A stretch of DNA of 6,934 bases, taken from contig CAKUPP010000038.1 of the NCBI GenBank assembly GCA_934675165.1, positions 1 to 6,934 on the forward strand, in the 5' to 3' direction. Below, in pieces: positions 4,862 to 6,934 of the stretch (positions within the stretch are counted from its first letter, which is position 1; each line of letters begins with the position of its first letter). The notes under the pieces were generated by a model that had not been told where the DNA came from, ran no database searches, and worked only from the letters and a program-made list of their open reading frames with translations. The DNA is from an uncultured Eubacteriales bacterium. Its GTDB lineage: Bacteria > Bacillota > Clostridia > Oscillospirales > Acutalibacteraceae. The position numbers were made by a program, and so were the translations under genes.

Positions 4862-6209
4862 GTAGTTCATAGAATTTTTCTGCTTCCTCGAAATTACCCG
4901 TTGAAATAAAATTATAAAATTTTTCAGCTTCTTGGATTTTGTCATTCTGTATAAACGCTAAAAATTGATTTGAATATTTCAAATCGTTAAATTTGTGGCA
5001 ATATTCTAAAATTGTTGCATAGTAACGAGTAATTGTGTCGCTATAGCGATTTGCTACTTGCCAAATTAGATCAGAATATTGTATATTCATCATTACAATT
5101 CCAAAAAACATTGAAGCTTCAAATAGTTTTTTCGCCTTTAATAATGAATAAAACCTATCAGCAGTTTTTTTATTAAAGGACGTTAAAAGGTTGTAAAACA
5201 TAGCGGCATACTCATCGTCTAGATCTATACTACTTAACAAAAGTTTTGCATATTGTTCTGCGGCTTCTAATTGTTTATTCTCTATAAGTAATAAAAAATT
5301 TTTTCCTTCTTCTTTTTCTCTACACGAATCACACAAAAGTATATCTCTGTTTGTTCCTAATTTATAAAATTTGTGACATAGTTTGCATTTTGCTTTATAT
5401 ATTTCCTCATCAGAACTTTTTGATAAATCTTCTTCGAGGTTTCTACTGAGCTTTACATTTTCTTGAAAAGATTCAGAGATTTCAAATGCAGATTTAGTTC
5501 CTTCAACGATACTTTTTGCTTGTGCTGGCCCAGTCACAAAGCCATTTTGGCGTGATGCTCTCCACCCGCTTTCTTTGGACGAATGTGATGGTATATAAGA
5601 ACCCGAATCAGCATTTCCTCCAAATACCCAATCAAATTTTTTAGTTCTCAAAACACCTCTCATCGCAGCCCGTTCCCATTTACCACCGGTAGGCACTCTA
5701 CTAGTATGTGATTCTGCTAACATTAAAATCCCGCATAAACAAGCTGCTGCAGATTGTTGATTAGAAGAGAGACCGTCAATATTAACTATAGACTGTGTTA
5801 CTTCATTTATACTTTGTATTCCTGGGATAGATGGCCTTTCTAAATATTCTAAGATAGTTTCTATCAAAAAGATTGCGATAGCCTCATTTCCGTTTAACAA
5901 AATTGATTGTTGTATAAAACCATCTAATTGTTCGCAAATATTTACATAACTCCATTTTATTTTGTCTGGACCAAAAATTTCTCTTTGACAATTTCTATCG
6001 ACTTTTACGCTTACTGTTCCAAATGGTGTTTGAAGTGTACCTTCTGAGTTGCCTTTAAATTTTGTTAAATCAAATGCACACGATTGTGCTTGCAAAGTCC
6101 TAAATGGCGTTACACCGGAAGGTAATGTCTTACTTCTACTCCTGTTTATTCTCTTCTCGTTTCTTTCCTTAGCACGTTTGAGTCTTTCACTCATTTCTTT
6201 ACGTATCAT
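4848..6209 (-). CDS. Unknown protein with C4 zinc-ribbon-like motif and helical repeats
   Basis: I do not recognise this 453-residue protein. The ATG at 6209 follows AAAGGA on the minus strand with 10-nt spacing; the next ATG, five codons on, is too far from it. Residues 1-30 are strongly basic (KRAKERNEKRINRSRSK) with no signal peptide, which suggests a cytoplasmic and possibly nucleic-acid-binding protein. The middle part (about 60-225) has a conserved-looking core, LAESHTSRVPTGGKWERAAM, then FDWVFGGN and YIPSHSSKESGWR, of unknown function. C275-x2-C278 and C293-x2-C296 form a C-x2-C-x14-C-x2-C zinc-ribbon or knuckle. Residues 303-453 are helical hairpins with recurring phrases (LIENKQLEAAEQYAKLL, LLKAKKLFEASMFF, IQNDKIQEAEKFY, STGNFEEAEKFY), like TPR- or PPR-type repeats. 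It is transcribed divergently from the small secreted protein at 6297. Confidence 0.88.
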   Translation of the reverse strand: MIRKEMSERLKRAKERNEKRINRSRSKTLPSGVTPFRTLQAQSCAFDLTKFKGNSEGTLQTPFGTVSVKVDRNCQREIFGPDKIKWSYVNICEQLDGFIQQSILLNGNEAIAIFLIETILEYLERPSIPGIQSINEVTQSIVNIDGLSSNQQSAAACLCGILMLAESHTSRVPTGGKWERAAMRGVLRTKKFDWVFGGNADSGSYIPSHSSKESGWRASRQNGFVTGPAQAKSIVEGTKSAFEISESFQENVKLSRNLEEDLSKSSDEEIYKAKCKLCHKFYKLGTNRDILLCDSCREKEEGKNFLLLIENKQLEAAEQYAKLLLSSIDLDDEYAAMFYNLLTSFNKKTADRFYSLLKAKKLFEASMFFGIVMMNIQYSDLIWQVANRYSDTITRYYATILEYCHKFNDLKYSNQFLAFIQNDKIQEAEKFYNFISTGNFEEAEKFYELHFKN

Positions 6210-6247
6210 AAAATAATCATCCTTTTTGATCTGTACTTTTCAAAAAA

Positions 6248-6276
6248 TTGTATTTTATAAATTATTATGTTATAAT
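6248..6276 (+). promoter_or_regulatory. Sigma-A promoter of the small secreted protein gene
   Basis: TTGTAT (6248-6253) and a perfect TATAAT (6271-6276) are separated by exactly 17 bp. The predicted start, near 6283, falls at or within the ribosome site, so the leader would be only about 14 nt long. The 87-bp gap between the divergent genes must also hold the promoter of the minus-strand gene, but I could not fix a good one there. Confidence 0.75.
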
Positions 6277-6296
6277 TAAAGCGAGGTGTTTCATTT

Positions 6297-6701
6297 ATGA
6301 ATAAAATTAAAGTTATTTTCATATTCTTACTTGTATTTTTTGCTTTGAATAACAATTTTGTATACGCAAAACCGCACATATTGATTTCTACTCAAACTTC
6401 TGTGTGTCATGAAAGCGTATACCTAACTGTGTGCGGCGATAAACATAGCAATGGTGATATATGGAGATACGACAACTATTATCACAATAAATTTAACCCG
6501 AAACTAATTGATAAAATGAATGGCAAAACTATTTTTGGCGATAATCTGTATTACTATTTTATAACTCAGCTAGCGACCCAACTATATGATCTTTATTGTA
6601 AGTGTGAGATGAGCTTAGCGTCAGATTCCGAGTATAAACTTGTGCCTAAATATGAGGAGGCGCTGTTTAATATGTTGGTTTCAGCTACTTTAAAAACATA
6701 A
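6297..6701 (+). CDS. Small secreted protein of unknown function
   Basis: The 134-residue product has a textbook signal peptide: MNKIK, a hydrophobic core IFIFLLVFFAL, and a V-Y-A/K cleavage site after residue 24. The mature protein of about 110 residues is predicted to be exported. It contains four cysteines, C37, C46, C101 and C103, which could form two disulfides, and it is rich in tyrosine and asparagine in the middle (DNYYHNKFNP, DNLYYYF). The last third looks helical. No family was recognised. The start is well supported by GAGGTG (6283-6288) 8 nt upstream and by the promoter just before it. It is divergent from the zinc-ribbon gene with only 87 bp between them. Its 3' end overlaps an acetyltransferase remnant on the other strand. 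Confidence 0.87.
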   Translation: MNKIKVIFIFLLVFFALNNNFVYAKPHILISTQTSVCHESVYLTVCGDKHSNGDIWRYDNYYHNKFNPKLIDKMNGKTIFGDNLYYYFITQLATQLYDLYCKCEMSLASDSEYKLVPKYEEALFNMLVSATLKT

Positions 6702-6849
6702 GTTTATATTTTGAAAAGCATTTACTGTTTGAAGTGTAGTTTTCTACGAATTTAAAACCTAGTGAATTGATTAACTTTTGTGATTGATGATTTGATATGT
6801 CCGTGCACAAATATATTTCCCTGATATTCAAATTTTGAGATGCATAATT
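6685..6849 (-). pseudogene. C-terminal remnant of a GNAT-type acetyltransferase
   Basis: A 54-codon minus-strand frame ending in TAG (6685-6687) reads IREIYLCTDIS, then N-H-Q-S and QKLINSLGFKFVENY. This is the typical end of a GNAT N-acetyltransferase: a beta-strand 'I..IyL.td', then 'N..aqkLYeslGFk.v.' at the acetyl-CoA-binding end. The usual tyrosine of 'LYxxxGF' is isoleucine here. The N-terminal two-thirds of a normal protein of about 150 residues are absent: upstream the frame runs straight into palindromic element copy B. The last codons overlap the 3' end of the secreted-protein gene on the opposite strand. It is a dead fragment, truncated by insertion of or recombination at the repeat. 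Confidence 0.6.
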
Positions 6850-6892
6850 AATGCATCTCAGACTGTAGACAAAGTTCCGAAAGGGGCTTTGT
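6836..6892. repeat. Palindromic repeat element, copy B
   Basis: A first hairpin, TGAGATGCAT/ATGCATCTCA (6836-6845, 6851-6860) with loop AATTA, is followed at once by CAGACTGTAGACAAAG (6859-6874), TTCCGAAAGGGG and CTTTGT. The layout repeats copy A (4327-4400): a 10-12-bp hairpin with an AATT-core loop, then the CAGACTGTAGACAAAG palindrome. In copy B the distal CTACAGTCTGA arm is missing and replaced by T residues. The centre lies in the opposite orientation relative to the neighbouring hairpin. Confidence 0.82.
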
Positions 6893-6898
6893 TTTTTT
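6867..6898 (+). terminator. Strong intrinsic terminator formed by palindrome copy B
   Basis: ACAAAG + TTCC (6869-6878) pairs with GGGG + CTTTGT (6883-6892) around a GAAA tetraloop, the two T-G pairs being wobbles. The stem is followed by a run of T (6892-6898). It is the first good terminator after the secreted-protein gene ending at 6701 and should end that transcript. Confidence 0.85.
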
Positions 6899-6934
6899 GC
6901 AAAAAAAGATAAAAAAGAGGTAAAATGTGGTATA

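Noticed and set aside
6917..6934. GAGG followed by ATG at 6925, possibly the start of another gene
   Set aside because: Only three codons fit before the window ends, and there is no room for a promoter after the terminator at 6867-6898. It cannot be supported from this window.

Overview
The window is AT-rich bacterial DNA, most likely from a low-GC Bacillota of the Clostridia type. The signs are good Shine-Dalgarno sites (AAAGGAG, GGAG, GAGGTG), classical sigma-70/sigma-A promoters, intrinsic terminators, a tRNA with an encoded CCA, and a BspA-like leucine-rich-repeat protein carrying the 'GVLxISGTGxM...PW' cap common in clostridial BspA proteins. The phylum is an inference. A host- or protist-associated lifestyle is plausible (secreted LRR and ankyrin proteins, many decayed mobile genes) but unproven.

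Layout. 1-192: tRNA-Pro(TGG) on the minus strand with a consensus promoter and a terminator. 291-452: a minus-strand fragment resembling the C-terminus of an IS66-type transposase. 430-699: a short unidentified minus-strand ORF. 700-1185: mostly featureless AT-rich DNA with an (AT)11 tract, then a GC-richer stretch with a candidate promoter and palindrome before the main gene. 1186-3630: an 814-residue secreted or surface BspA-like LRR protein. 3845-4303: a 152-residue secreted ankyrin-repeat protein. 4327-4400: a double palindrome. 4556-4712: a decayed IS5-family transposase N-terminus on the minus strand. 4848-6209: a 453-residue minus-strand protein of unknown function with a four-cysteine zinc-ribbon-like motif and C-terminal helical repeats. 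6297-6701: divergent from it, a 134-residue secreted protein of unknown function. 6685-6849: a GNAT acetyltransferase remnant on the minus strand, cut by a second copy of the palindromic element. That copy (6836-6898) ends in a strong plus-strand terminator.

Three of the four sizeable intact genes encode proteins with N-terminal signal sequences. Two of these carry protein-protein interaction repeats (LRR, ankyrin). They lie among IS and gene remnants, as in an accessory region devoted to surface or host interaction. No operon is evident: every gene has its own leader. The most unusual features are the near-identical 69-bp tandem LRR units, the triplicated cysteine cassette in the LRR protein, and the two copies of a composite palindrome whose loop lies in opposite orientation relative to the adjacent hairpin.
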